Source: Lepus europaeus (Eukaryota > Chordata > Mammalia > Lagomorpha > Leporidae). Taken from it: a stretch of 64,000 nucleotides of DNA. The notes under the pieces are model-generated. The model did not search any database. It was not told the DNA's origin and saw only the letters and a list, made by a program, of their open reading frames with translations. Positions 32,985 through 44,046 of this stretch are shown here, piece after piece. The stretch is from contig NC_084827.1 in the NCBI RefSeq assembly GCF_033115175.1, positions 23,430,001-23,494,000 of the forward strand, written 5' to 3'. The position numbers and the translations under genes are program-made. Each line of letters starts with the position of its first letter. Positions within the stretch are counted from its first letter, which is position 1.

Positions 32985-33568
32985 AAAAGTAAAAAAAAAT
33001 GAAGTGACCTAAATGAAAGATCTCTGCAAGTGAGATCCCAGTGGAAAGAACAGGTCATCAAAGAAGGAGGCATCTTTCTCTGAAGGGATGCGACAACTTC
33101 CACTTTGACCAAGACCTTGTCTAAATAAGATCAGAGTCAGTGAACTCAAAAGGCTTCCATAGCCTTGGAAACTCATGACAAGAGCCTAGGGAGATTACTG
33201 ATGCCATAAACAAGAGCGTCAATTTGTTAAGTCAACAACAGGAGTCACTGTGCACTTAACTTCTCATGTAGGATCTCTGTCCTTAATGTGTTGTACAATG
33301 TGGATTAATGCTATAACTAATACTCAAACAGTACTTTACACTTTGTGTTTCTGTGTGGGTGTGAACTGTTGAAAGCTTTACTTAATTTATGCTAAATCGA
33401 TCTTCTGTCTATAAAGAGAATTGAAAATGAATCTTGATGTGAATGGAAGGGGAGAGGGAGCGGGACATGGGAAGGTTGCGGGTGGGAGGGAAGTTATGGG
33501 GGGGGGAAAAGCCATTGTAACCCATAAGCTGTATTTTGGAAATTTATATTCATTAAATAAAAGTTTAA
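32858..33568 (+). mobile_element. L1 3' end, 5'-truncated in the 3' UTR
   Basis: Begins at ATCAGCCCTTAAGGCATTCAG and runs to ATTCATTAAATAAAAGTTTAAAA. The CTGTCCTTAATGTG block occurs once. The A-rich part has become an (AAAT)n microsatellite. No clean TSD could be paired. Confidence 0.92.
32940..32985. repeat. (AAAT)11 microsatellite in an L1 3' UTR
   Basis: A tetranucleotide array at the same UTR position where the 2034-3953 copy has A29. Likely polymorphic. Confidence 0.93.
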
Positions 33569-34161
33569 AAGACAGATAATTGTCACAAATTCTCATCACT
33601 ACATATGCCTATTGCTGGCATTTGCCTTATCTTCTGTTCTACGAATGAACTGAACTTTGTTCTTGTTGAAGACTACTTTCCCAATGGACAACGACAACCC
33701 ATCATCTCTTGCCTGACCAGGAGCTGCTCCCACCAATCTGTCCCCTGAATCTTTTGTTTTTACCCTTCTAGCATATCCTCCTCTTTACAATATCAATATG
33801 CAATACCCCCCATGTAAAAATTATATGATCCATTCCCCTGAACTGTTTCTGTATTCCATCTTATGGTCAATTTATTTGTTCTCTCAACATGCTGTCTTTT
33901 GAATCTCTTCTGGCCCCACTAATACTGGAACCCTTTCCCTACAAATACAGTGGAAATAATATACTATTTTGGAGTCACAGTGGCCCCATATTGCTAAATC
34001 AAGGAATCATTTTTTTCCTAATTCATATTCTCATATTCACAAGAAATATTGAAACAATGAATCACTTCTGGAAGCGCTTTCTTCTCTTCTCATTTCCAAG
34101 ATAGCTCAAATTCTAGGCTTTCTTTCCCTCCCATTTCAATAGTCTTACTTCTCATTATTAT
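33569..34161. other. No gene recognised
   Basis: Unassigned. The open frame 33889-34104 has no motif. Confidence 0.4.
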
Positions 34162-34169
34162 TGGTGGTT

Positions 34170-34481
34170 TATTTTATTTGTCATTTTTTGAAAGACAGAG
34201 AGACAGAGAAAGACATATGGGCAGAGAGAGACCATTCATCTGTTGGTTCACTTTTCAAATGCCCACAAAAACCTGGATTGAACCAAGTTTAAATCAGGAG
34301 CCAGTAACTCAATCTGGATTTCCCACATGGTTGACAGGAATCCAAATCTGGGCTGCCTGCCATGGTGCATGTTAACAAGAGAGTGGAATTGGAAGTGCAC
34401 CCAACCCTCAAACCTAGACATTTTCATACAGGATATAGGAGTCATAAGCAGCATCTTGACCACTATGCCAAATATCTTCCC
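34170..34481 (-). mobile_element. Old C-type SINE, minus strand
   Basis: Tail ATTTTATTTGTCATTTTTTGAAAGACAGAG, then GTTGGTTCACTTTTCAAATGCCC and a diverged body. TGGTGGTT at 34162-34169 and 34482-34489 may be a short TSD. Confidence 0.72.
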
Positions 34482-34489
34482 TGGTGGTT

Positions 34490-35135
34490 ATTCTTTAGTC
34501 TTTTCATCTCTTAATGTTGAAATGCTTCAGTGCTGGTACATTTTAGTGTTCTCTTCATTTTTTTTAAATATATACTCACTCTAACCAGTCTCAAGGCTCA
34601 TTTGTATATTGATAACCCCCAAATTTATGCCCCATCCCTTTTTTGTCCTTCAATTTCACACTAATGTCACCTAATGATATCTTGGATTTCTAACTAGCAT
34701 CAGACACTTAACATCCACAAAATTTCACTCTTGACAATTCTAAATCAACTTACTTACAAAACCTTCATTATATCTATAAATAATATCTTTGCCATTATTC
34801 AAAACAAAAACTTTGTCTCACCCTTGATTTGATTTTCTCTCACATCTTATATACAATTTCCTTTTAAGTCATGCTGACAGTATTTTCAGGAAATATCCAA
34901 AATCTAAACATGTCTTACCACTTCCATTACCATTAAATGAATAAAGCCACCCTCTTTTGTCATATAGATAATTGAAACAACTTTCTAACAAATGTCTCTC
35001 ATTCAACTCTCAATCACTTTCAATTTTCTGGTAGCAGTTTTCCTTTGTAAATACATGATATATCAAATCTCTTTATTGCTCAAAAACCTGTAATATTTTC
35101 CAATTTTCCTTGGGGTAATCTAGCTTACACAGTCC
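34490..35135 (+). mobile_element. Ancient mammalian repeat of uncertain class
   Basis: The sequence of phrases (CAAGGCTCATTTGTATATTGATAACCCCCAAATTTATGCC, then a TCACCCTTGATTTGATTTTCTCTCACATC part and ATTGCTCAAAAACCTGTAATATTTTCC) is familiar from a widespread, old mammalian repeat whose class I cannot name with certainty. No frame survives. Confidence 0.4.
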
Positions 35136-36100
35136 TGTTCTATCAAACACCATTGCCACAGTCAATACTCAGTAAACCAATAGAAGAAGATGGCAGAAAA
35201 ATAGTAAGGTTATAGATGATCAGAACAACACTATTGATCAATTTAAACTGACTGAAGTATACACATAAAACATTCCTCCCAACAGTAGTGGAATATTTAT
35301 TCTTTTCAAGTTCACACTGGGTAGTCAACCAAGATAGACATGTTCCAGGCAATAAAATAAACCTTAAAGATTTTAAAAGTACTAGAAGAATGACAAAGAA
35401 TTTAGTCAGATCACAGTGGATTTGATCTGGAAATCAGTAACAGAAAGATATCAGGAAAATCCCTAAATATTTGGTTATTATATAACATTTCTAAATAACC
35501 CTAAGAAGAATTCAAATGGAAAATTAGGAATTATTTCAAAATGCAGCATTTCAAAATCTGGGATTCACTGTGGCTAATGAAGAGTTTAAAAGGAAATTTA
35601 CAGAATTAAGGGTTCGAATGAGAAAAAGAAAAAAAAAACTCAAATCAATGCTTAAAGCTTCCACCTTAAGAAATTAGGAAACAAGAACAATTTAAATTTA
35701 AGGAAATCAGAAGAAGAAGCATAGTCAAAAAGATAAATCAACAAAAAAGAAAAAAAATAAGAAATCAATGAAAACAAAAGGTCCTTGTTTGGAAAAAAAA
35801 AAAAAACAACATCAATAAACTCCTAAGAAGTTGACAGGAAAAAGAAAAATATATAAATATAAAATGTGAAAGAGAAGATATCATTACATATCTTAGAAAC
35901 ATGAATATCTTAACAACAGAATAATTTGAAAATTTCTCCACTCATAAATTCAACTAACTAGATGAAATGGCTCAACCTTTTGAAAGACACAAAGTGTCCA
36001 AAGTTACTCAAAACAAAACTGTTGGTCATGACCAATCTACGCGAATACAGGAAGTTTTATATTTAGTTAGAAACATCCTAGTAAAGAAAGTCCTACTTGA
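35136..36100 (+). pseudogene. Old L1 ORF2 fragment (endonuclease end into reverse transcriptase)
   Basis: AGGAATATTTATTCTTTTCAAGTTCACACTGG, AAATCAGTAACAGAAAGATATCAGGAAAATCCC and GAAATGGCTCAACCTTTTGAAAGACACAAA match, in order, the ORF2 text of old mammalian L1s between the endonuclease and the reverse transcriptase core. Stops and indels occur throughout. It is separated from its probable 3' part (36565-37345) by a SINE. Confidence 0.75.
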
Positions 36101-36202
36101 CTACTGTTCTGGCACAGCACAGACACAGACCAAAGGAATAGAATAAAATGCCAGAAATAGATACATAATTATATGGTAAAATAACTTTTAACACTGATAC
36201 AA

Positions 36203-36554
36203 GGGGTCGGTGCTGTGGCACGGTGGGTTGATGCCCTAGCCTGGGCATCCCATATGGGCACTGCTTCAAGACCCGGCTGCTCCACTTCCGATCCAGCTCT
36301 CTGCTGTGGCCTGGGAAAGCAGTAGGAGGTGGCCCAAGTACTTGGGTTCCTGCACCCACATGGGAGACCTGGTAGAAGCTCTTGGCTCCTGGCTTCAGAT
36401 CAGCGCAGCTCTGGCCATTGCAACCAATTGGGGAGTGAACCATTCGGATGATGGAAGACCTCTCTCTCTTTCTCTTTCTCTTTCTCTCTCTCTCTCTGCC
36501 TCTCCTCGCTCTGTGTAACTGTGACTTTAAAATAAATAAATAAACATTAAAAAA
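36203..36554 (+). mobile_element. Well-preserved C-type SINE with TSD, inside an old L1
   Basis: GGGGTCGGTGCTGTGGCACGG head, GACCCGGCTGCTCCACTTCCGATCCAGCTC, GGCCAATTGGGGAGTGAACC-like end, CT run and AAATAAATAAATAAAC tail. ACTGATACAA at 36193-36202 and 36555-36564 is the TSD. The 158-codon antisense open frame across it (36093-36569) is a by-product of the SINE's low stop density. Confidence 0.94.
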
Positions 36555-36564
36555 ACTGATACAA

Positions 36565-37345
36565 AACAATTCAGTAGAGAAAATGTGGATATTAATAAGG
36601 AAACTTTAAAATGTAGATATTAGTAAGGAAGATATCCACATGATATTAAAAGAAATATATTCAAACGACCAAGGAGTATATAAAAACTAGCTCAACATCA
36701 TTATTAATGAGTTTGTATAAATTAAAATCACACTGAGACAACACTTTGTACATACTAGATTAGGTCAAACTTAAAAATCAGCAATACAGGTCTTTAGTGA
36801 GAAACTGAAGCAACAGGAATTCTTAAATAGTTCCAGAAGGAATAAAAAGTTATTTGGCTCCTTCTCACAAAGTTAATGATACATCTGCCTAAATATCAGC
36901 AGTTACACTCTTAATTACCCAAGAGAAATGAAAATGCATGTCCAAAAAAATGTTCAAGAGTAGTTATGGTTGTCAATTAATAGAACTATGGACATATATT
37001 GGAATATTAATATAATGTTTAAGAATAAAGTATACTTTAATAATAAAAATGAATAGATTATTTGTATATGCAACATATTCATGTGTCTCAGAAATGTTGA
37101 AGTGAGAGAAAGAATTCAGTCATATGATACTACTCTATTTGTATGATGTAGACAAACCAGCAAATCTAATTTATGATCATCTAATGATTGAATGTCTGTG
37201 GGGTAAAGATTGGCCAGGGTGAGACACAAGGAACATTGTAGACTGATGGAATTATTTCATACCTTGATTGAGTTGTTAGTTTCATGGGTATATATGTGTC
37301 AAAACTCATTGAATTATAAATCTCACAGTGATTAAATTTTACATC
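36565..37345 (+). mobile_element. Old L1 3' part (ORF2 end and 3' UTR)
   Basis: It contains AAAATCACACTGAGACAACACTT and TTCATGTGTCTCAGAAATGTTGAAGTGAGAGAAAG, and closes with CAAAACTCATTGAATTATAAATCTCACAGTGATTAAATTTTAC, typical of the end of ancient L1s. Continuous with 35136-36100 across the SINE, but much of ORF2 is deleted. Confidence 0.72.
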
Positions 37346-37733
37346 TATTAAAAAAAATGTTCACTAGAAAGCTCTTGCAATTTTTAAGAACATTTGAGAA
37401 TTTCCCCTAATACTCAGCCTGCAGCAGTGAAGTGATTGGTTGTAAAGAGCTCCATTTGCCAGAAAGCAAGTGCAAATCTTATCAGCCAGTTCATCTGACT
37501 GCAGTGCCTACCTACAGACACTAATAGCTTTGTCCTCATTTCTGACTGCTCTGCCAAATGCAACTTCCCTGATTGGCAAACTCTAACCTGAAACTGCACA
37601 GGAAAGGGAATCTCATTAATGGAAAAGAGTGACAGTGATCCCACATTCCTAATAGAAAATCCAGGACTCAAAAACATGGTGCAAATGAAAGAAATTCACT
37701 GAAAACATCTGTGAAAAATAACATAGCTGAAAC
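37346..37733. other. No gene recognised
   Basis: Unassigned. The minus-strand open stretch 37414-37677 has no motif. Confidence 0.4.
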
Positions 37734-37741
37734 AAGCAATT

Positions 37742-37859
37742 GAGAATTTTGGAGCATGGGCAGTGGGGAGGATAGTGTTGGAAGTATGATCCTAAATCTG
37801 TATATAAGAAATACGTGAAACTTGTATATCTTAAATAAAATTTTTTTAAAAAGAAAAAA
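37742..37859 (+). mobile_element. Very short 5'-truncated L1-like 3' end
   Basis: GAGCATGGGCAGTGGGGAGG to CTTAAATAAAATTTTTTTAAAAAGAAAAAAA reads as the last about 110 bp of a LINE with AATAAA and poly(A), but of another subfamily than the other L1s. AAGCAATT at 37734-37741 and 37860-37867 may be the TSD. Confidence 0.6.
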
Positions 37860-38037
37860 AAGCAATTAGCTCTTTTAAATGTGGTTTTTTTTTTTTCATT
37901 CATATGTGTCTTGTTCTGGTATCACCACAATCAGTAATTTTATTTTCACTTTTCACAACTAATTATAAAATAGATTTACTTCCTTTTGAAATTCCACTGA
38001 AATGACAGTATGACACATATTTTAAAAAGTATTTAAC

Positions 38038-38214
38038 GCCCCTCTGCTATGGCCTGGGAAAGCAGTAGAAGATGACCCAAGTCCTTGGGCCCCTGCACCC
38101 ACGTGGAAGACCCAGAGGAAGTTCCTGGCTCCTGGCGTCCGATCATCAGCACAGCTTTAGTGGTTGCGGCCAATTGGGGAGTGAACCATCTGATGGAAGA
38201 CCTCTCTCTCTCTC

Positions 38215-38247
<33 letters not shown>

Positions 38248-38304
38248 GCCTCTCCTCTCTCTGTGTAACTTTGACTTTCAAATAAATAAATAAATCTTTT
38301 TTTA
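38038..38304 (+). mobile_element. 5'-truncated C-type SINE with TSD
   Basis: The copy starts directly in CCCTCTGCTATGGCCTGGGAAAG, lacking the whole Pol III promoter head. AAAAAGTATTTAAC occurs at 38024-38037 and 38305-38318, so the truncation happened during insertion and not by later deletion. Confidence 0.92.
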
Positions 38305-38529
38305 AAAAAGTATTTAACTCCAGAGATTAGAAGAATAAGATAATATGTATCAATATAACTATAGAAGTTAGAAATTGATCTGTTTGGTAGTAAATAAGAA
38401 AGCCATCACAATAGAAACCTAATTATCTCAGGGCTCAGAGCACAATAATACTAAAGATGACAGCTTGACACAGTGCGTATTTAAAGCTGAAGGAGATTGA
38501 GAAAACCACAGTAGGAAGACCTGCTGCTG

Positions 38530-38850
38530 CCTTTCAGGTCATACAAAAACTCTCTGACCTACCTCCCCTGAAATTGGGTCATAAGCCTGCCATTCCTCCC
38601 TGCTGCCTGGAGATCAAGGAGCTGAACAAACAGGTATTGCTAAGTTCCCTCCCTCCCAATTTATTACTATTAGACCATATCCTTTTTCCTTCAGTCACAC
38701 CTTTGTATGGTTGTTAATAAAAATGCACAGTGCCTGCTGAGCCTCTGAGTCTTCATTTCTGAAGGGTCTCATATCATGAAAAAATTATGTTAAATAAATT
38801 AGCATGCTTTTATCTTGTTAAACTGTTCTCTGTTATAGGGATGTCAGTCA
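38530..38850 (+). mobile_element. LTR remnant, ERV1-like
   Basis: CCTGCTGCCTGGAGATCAAGGAGCTGAACAAACAGG, a CTTTGTATGGTTGTTAATAAAAATGC polyadenylation part (AATAAA about 38717), CTGAGCCTCTGAGTCTTCATTTCTGAAGG, and CTTTTATCTTGTTAAACTGTTCTCTGTTATAGG at the end follow the layout of ERV1-type LTRs (R/U5). The 5' limit is unknown and no second LTR was found. Confidence 0.5.
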
Positions 38851-39157
38851 GAAACCTTGCCACAGGATAAAAAGATGCCAGGTTTTCTCTTCTACATGGC
38901 CAAAAGAAGCAAGTTGCTGTGTACCACAGCATCCTGCAAAGCTGAGGAAGTAGAAACCCTGTCCGAATGTAGGGAAGCAGAAGCTGCAGAAGAAGCAAGA
39001 AGACTGTGAGGGGTTTACCTCCCCCCTCTTTCCACCAGAAAATTAGCCTCCTACACACTGGCAACAGAAAGAATGCTTGTTTTCTGGAGAAATTTAATCA
39101 AAAGTGCTCTGGGCTAAGAAATGGGAGGAGTAGATGGAGCCAGAACGTTGTAACTTA
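38851..39157. other. No gene recognised; spacer between LTR remnant and hAT fragment
   Basis: Could be retroviral interior adjoining the LTR remnant, but no gag, pol or primer site is recognisable. Confidence 0.35.
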
Positions 39158-39325
39158 GGTCTTTGGTACTCAAAGTATGGCCTATGGATTAGCAAGATTG
39201 ACACCTCCTGGGACCTTGCTACAAATTCAGAAGCTCAGATTTTACACTATAGTTATGGAATCAGAATCTGTATTTGATCAATGCCTGTATGTATTTTAAA
39301 ATTTAAGAAGCAATGATTCATGGTA
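39158..39325 (+). mobile_element. MER5-like hAT-Charlie DNA transposon fragment
   Basis: TACTCAAAGTATGGCCTATGGATTAGCA, CACCTCCTGGGACCTTGCTACAAATTCAGAAGCTCAG, then GGAATCAGAATCTGTATTTGATCAATGCC match the order of the MER5A/B non-autonomous hAT element. No terminal 8-bp TSD visible. Confidence 0.72.
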
Positions 39326-39645
39326 TTAATTAAAAAGCATGATGCAATCTAGTTTATGCCAGGTCAACCCCAAGACAAAGATCTATATAAGCTGAGAGTT
39401 GAGGGGAATCCCTATAGTAGAGACAGCTAGCTGCCAACAAAATCATTGATGCCTCTTCCAGAGTACAGAGTTGGTGTTGAGGAGCAGTTGCCCACCTTGA
39501 GGCTATATTTTCCAGTCCACCTTCCCCTGTGAGGCCTTGAGCTATTCTGGCCACTCTAAACCCTGTGTGCAGGTTCCAGATCCAGAATTTAAAAAGCAAC
39601 ATCCAACTTTTCTAAGTTCTCTTTTAGCTTTTGCTATGTGAGTAC
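39326..39645. other. No gene recognised
   Basis: Unassigned. Antisense open stretch 39354-39602 without motif. Confidence 0.4.
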
Positions 39646-40077
39646 TGTAAGACTCAGTGGCTACTGGCATCAGGCACAAGTTATACATGGGCAAACGGGG
39701 AGGAGCCGTAAGACCCTTCCAGGGGCCACACCAAGGACCCTGCTCTCCTCTGTGACCATCTGCTTTATGGTTTAACTTGTGGTTAAAATATTCTGATAAA
39801 ATGAGAGCTCAGCCAAACCAAAGAAGTCTAGTTTTTAGCCACATGTGAAGAGAGCCCAGAAGTATGCAACTCCCAGTTGTCAATCAAAAAGTCAGTCATG
39901 AGCAACACAGCCACATAACCAGTCAACACCTTAACTCTGAGGGATAAAAGTCCCAAATGACGAAGAGGGGTACTATGTTTGCTCTCAACTGGCCTGTTGC
40001 TCTTTTATAAATTTTGCTTTATGTTCTATGCTTTATATTCCAAGAACTCTATGTTCTTCTAATTGAACTGCAATTCA
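39646..40077 (+). mobile_element. Candidate solo LTR
   Basis: Begins TGTAAGACTC and ends near CAATTCA. GAGGGATAAAAGTCCC (about 39940) is TATA-like. About 80 bp further on, CTGTTGCTCTTTTATAAATTTTGCTTTATGTTC resembles the 3' part of ERV LTRs. Ends and strand are inferred, no TSD found. Confidence 0.4.
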
Positions 40078-40419
40078 TTATTCCATTATCAAAAAAGAAC
40101 CAAGGAAAGCAGGCCACCACCAGTGACACTAGGATCATCAGGCAAAGAACATTCACCATTAACAAGAAAAGTGAATAACAGCAATAATAAAACATTAGAG
40201 TTTAACAATTCACACAATAGCAATAATAAAACCATAGAGTTTGACACTTTACACATTTTAGGTCTATTTATTATAGAAACCAGCTTTGCTTTATCAATAC
40301 ACACTTCAGTGAGGTACCTGGCTATGCATCCAATCAACTTATGGTGTAATCCAGCAATCAGGGAGATGAGTTCTGTACAGTTTCCAATTTCCCTGTTAGT
40401 GCTACATTCTTATCTATGA
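40063..40419 (+). other. 118-codon open frame with a 13-residue in-frame repeat, unrecognised
   Basis: The frame starts at the end of the candidate LTR. It contains a 39-bp tandem duplication (about 40180-40257) so that NSNNKTLEF recurs as NSNNKTIEF thirteen residues later. No homology is recognised. The 249-bp open stretch on the opposite strand shows stops are simply scarce here. I do not call it a gene. Confidence 0.25.
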
Positions 40420-40502
40420 ATAGATACCAAATATGATCAGATATCTGAGGAAAGCACCCAAAATGTCTAAAAGAAAGATAGCAGGCTTATAGATAATCAG
40501 GC

Positions 40503-40842
40503 TGAGGCCAATATTGAGGCACAATGGGTTAATGCACAGCTTGCAACACTGGCATCTGATATCAGAGTGCTCATTCCAGTTCTGGCCGAACTGCTTCCAA
40601 TCCCACTTCATGCCAACGCACCTAAAAAGGCAGTGGATGATGGCCCAAGTACTTGAGTCCCAGCCACCCACGTGAGAGACCCAGATGGAGTTTCTGGCTC
40701 ATGGCTTCGTCCTGGCCCAGTCCTGGTTGTTGTGGGCCTTTGGAGAATGAAGCAGCAGATAAAAGATCTCTCTTTTCTGTCTCTGCCTGTCTCTCTCTCA
40801 CTCTGCTTTTTGAATATATAAACAAATAATTTCATTAAAAAA
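40503..40842 (+). mobile_element. Old C-type SINE, plus strand
   Basis: TGAGGCCAATATTGAGGCACAATGGGTTAA head, CTTCATGCCAACGCACC (old middle), AGTGGATGATGGCCCAAGTACTTGAGTCCC and a degraded tail (AACAAATAATTTCATTAAAAAAG). Confidence 0.85.
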
Positions 40843-41249
40843 GAAAACCAAGCATGGGAAGGAAGAATTCTTAATATTCCCAAAAGAAGCTAAGAATTAT
40901 ACAGGAAACAAAAGATAACCAGAACATGTGACAGGATTTGTGTGAACAATATTTATGAAAGCACAATAATGTTAAGTGGTGGACAAATAATTGTAATATA
41001 ATAATACCAGTAGAAAAAAACGAGAGAGTATAATGTGAGGGAGGATATGTGAGAAAGAAATTTTCATTTTCCAACTGAAATTGTATATTGTCTACATTTT
41101 TAAAAATAGGGTATAATATAAGAATTTTATATATGTATACAGAAGTAAATACAAGATGAAGATGACTTAGTTAAAGAGTTAGAAATGTCGGCCTCTGTAT
41201 GTTCAGGTAAGGAGAGATAGAGCAGAATTACTCTAGTTTTGCTATTCTT
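40843..41249. other. No gene recognised; AT-rich spacer
   Basis: Unassigned sequence between a SINE and an L1. Confidence 0.4.
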
Positions 41250-41718
41250 TTCTTTTTTTTTAAACTTTTATTTAGTAAATATAAATTTCCAAAGTACAGT
41301 TTATGGATTATAATGGCTTTCTCCCCCCCATAACCTCCCTCACACCCACAACCCTCCCATCTCCCGCTCCCTCTCCCATTCCATTCACATCAGGATTCAT
41401 TTTCAATTATCTTTATATACAGAAGATTAATTTAGTATATATTAAGTAAAGTTTTCAACAGTTTGCACCCACGCAGAACAGAAAGTGTAAAATTCTGTTT
41501 CAGTACTAGTTATAGCATTAATTCACATTGAACAACACATTAAGGACAGGGATCCTACATGAGGAGTAAGTACACAGTGACTCCTGTTGCTGACTTAACA
41601 ATTTGACACTCTTGTTTATGATGTCAGTAATCTCCCTAGGCTCTAGTCATGAGTTGCCAAGGCTATGGAAGCCTTTTGAGTTTGCCGACTCGATCTTATT
41701 TAGACAAGGTCATAGTCA
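41250..41718 (-). mobile_element. L1 3' end, minus strand
   Basis: Left: poly(T) and AAACTTTTATTTAGTAAATATAAATTTCC. The C-rich complement of the 3' G tract is at 41325-41385. Right: GCCGACTCGATCTTATTTAGACAAGGTCATAGTCAAA. The copy is 5'-truncated in the UTR and has a single, not duplicated, AAGGACAGGGATCC block. Confidence 0.92.
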
Positions 41719-42164
41719 AATTCTAAGACATACAGAACATTTTAACTCTAAATTCTGCACATGTGCAACTAAGATAAATAAAAGTTAATTTAAAATGGAA
41801 AACAACATGAGTGACATTTTATTTTCCCCTTATTTAGATCAACCTAGTAGCATTATACCTTATTTGAACTAGTTAATTCTACAATTCTCTACTCATTGCT
41901 ACCACATCTTACCCATCACCAAAATGTGTCAGATTTCTCAATTTTGAAGAGGAGACTGTTTCATTAGAAAGTTTGCCTGTAAATAATCACAATGCAGATA
42001 GAAATGAGCCATATTTTACTCCATTAAAACTGCTTTTTTGCCATCATACTTCATAAGTTACCTATAAAAGCATGCATTTGATTAGTTAAATTGCTAAAAA
42101 TTTCACAGTGGAATTGCTTCTGTTATTGCATAGTGATTCCCAGAGGAGGTAAGAGGAGATAAGA
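41719..42164. other. No gene recognised
   Basis: Unassigned AT-rich sequence. Confidence 0.4.
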
Positions 42165-42175
42165 AATTAAATAAC

Positions 42176-42507
42176 GGGCTGGCAATGTGGCACAACAGCT
42201 TAAGTCACCACCTGCACTACCAACATCCCACACCTGAGTGCCACTTCAAAGTTCTGGTTGCTAGGCTTCCCATTCAGCTCCCAATTAATGTGCCTGGAAG
42301 AGCAGCAGAAGATGGCCCAAATATTTGTGCCCCTGCCATCCATGTGGGAGACCCACATGGAGTTCTGGGCTCATGGGTTTGGCCTGATCCAGCCCCGTCC
42401 ATTATAACAATTTGGCAAGTGAACCAACAGATGGGAGAACTGTGTGTGTGTGTGTGTGTCCCACTCTCTGTCACTCCACCTTTATAAATATATAAAGTCT
42501 TAAAATG
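42176..42507 (+). mobile_element. C-type SINE with (GT)n in place of its CT run
   Basis: GGGCTGGCAATGTGGCACAACAGC head and full body. The usual CT-rich run near the tail is replaced by GTGTGTGTGTGTGTGTGT (about 42441-42459). AATTAAATAA at 42165-42174 and 42508-42517 is the TSD. Confidence 0.9.
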
Positions 42508-42517
42508 AATTAAATAA

Positions 42518-43324
42518 GAATAAAAGATTTCCATATCAAACCTTAGACAATGTTTCTTCTGATCATATATGCTGGTATGAAGCACTACAAAATTCAGTGG
42601 TGGGGCTTGAACTCTTAATAAAAATATAGTAAGATAAAATATCAATGGTTCCTTTCCCAGAGTGACCTTGGAAGTTATTGTTTGATTCCTTACAAAAGCA
42701 AACTTCATCCATGTGTAAACACTCAGGTCAAATCTTCACAGTAGGAATGATTAAATCCATGTTAGGACAGGCAGAACCAAGAGATTTCAGTCCTAAAATA
42801 GCATAGTTTCAAACTGATAGTGAAACTCTGAGTCATGATATTCAATGTTATAATTGAAAGATTTATTATCAAATATCCAAGAAGTTTTTTTTTAAAAAAA
42901 ATCCTGTGATCGCTTTACATTTATGACAATTTTTTATAACTAAAATTACTAGCAAGATATAAAATGCTCTTGCCAGGGTGGAATACAAATTCTCCAAAGA
43001 TTTACTGCCACAATGTGTTGATGTGTCGTTTCATCACGATAACTGCTGCCACAGATTATAAAAAGGAACATTATTTCTAAAATTCAGTCTGAACAAGCCG
43101 TCTAGACCAGATAGAGGAGCGGAGAGAGAAAGCAAGCTGAGAGTGATTCCTGACATCCTTGCATTTCTAAAAACTGCAGCTTCAAAAAGCAAAGCCCTCC
43201 TATGCAGTAATTATATTTTGTCATTTTACATAATAATATAGCTTGCAGTATACTTCTGTTTTCCAAATCACCTGGGGGTTGCAAATTGTTCCTGCAATTA
43301 TCTGATTTTCTATCTCACCGGGAC
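42518..43324. other. No gene recognised
   Basis: Unassigned. The long antisense frame over this edge (42274-42708) mostly reads through SINE sequence. Confidence 0.4.
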
Positions 43325-43620
43325 AGTGTTTCTCAAACTGTGAGGTTGATCACCCTGGGGAGATGTCAATCTTTTCCTGGGGCTGTGAAAGTCAACTCAA
43401 AGAGAAGAGTAGTGTATTTCTCTGCACACTAATTATTTCACTAATGGCTGAGAAGGCAAAATCATTTAATTAGGAATTTTGAGGGTGAATTTTTATAGGT
43501 GAAATGTAACATTTCTCTTCCACATGCGTCATAAAATATATTTGTGGGTTTTATTTGCATTCATACATTAAAGGATGTAATTTATTTTGACCATCAGTTT
43601 AATTTTTTTGTATTTCAAAA
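43325..43620 (+). mobile_element. Possible hAT-type DNA transposon remnant
   Basis: CAGTGTTTCTCAAACTGTGAGG is the kind of terminal repeat used by hAT-Charlie elements. The following GGAGATGTCAATC and GGGCTGTGAAAGTCAA phrases could be its interior. No opposite terminal repeat was located. Confidence 0.3.
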
Positions 43621-43722
43621 CAGGAAGAATATAAAGATTTGTAAAGAAATACTAAGATTTCAAGGAAAAATTAGAGTTTTGCTTGATTTCTAAATGTACT
43701 TTATGAATACTCAAAGGATTTG

Positions 43723-43770
43723 TTGACAATTGCATCATTTCTTTTTTTTTTTGACAATTGCATCATTTCT
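43723..43770 (-). mobile_element. Tail-only insertion: 20-bp direct repeat around T8
   Basis: A perfect 20-bp repeat, TTGACAATTGCATCATTTCT, at 43723-43742 and 43751-43770 encloses only eight T residues. This is the expected footprint of a LINE-driven insertion on the minus strand that was truncated so early that just the poly(A) tail entered. The right end TTTCT/AAGA resembles the L1 endonuclease target. A plain tandem duplication is the alternative. Confidence 0.6.
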
Positions 43771-44031
43771 AAGATATAATGGTATTCCAATTTCTCTTTA
43801 ACATGATAACTCATTGTCAATTATTTTGTGAGAAGAGTTAAAGCATTGGAGATTATTTTCCTTGTCAGTAACTATAGAATAAGACCTCATAAATGCTATG
43901 TGTTGCTTGCAGCGCAGGCCCTGATGAGATAGGATGTGCTATTAGAAGTAATGGTGCTGCTGAAGGGGGTTTTCTCCAAGGCTGTGTTCTACAAACATGA
44001 GAAATATTTACAGCTCAGTTGATCTATTGCC
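43771..44031. other. No gene recognised
   Basis: Unassigned. 43905-44000 is locally GC-richer but has no motif. Confidence 0.4.
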
Positions 44032-44046
44032 CAGATAAGCATAATA

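Noticed and set aside
36093-36569. 158-codon minus-strand open frame
   Set aside because: It is almost entirely the antisense of a C-type SINE (36203-36554). The same translated phrases recur from every such SINE, so it reflects SINE composition, not a gene.
42274-42708. 144-codon minus-strand open frame
   Set aside because: Its C-terminal part is antisense SINE including the GT repeat read as His-Thr; no independent support.
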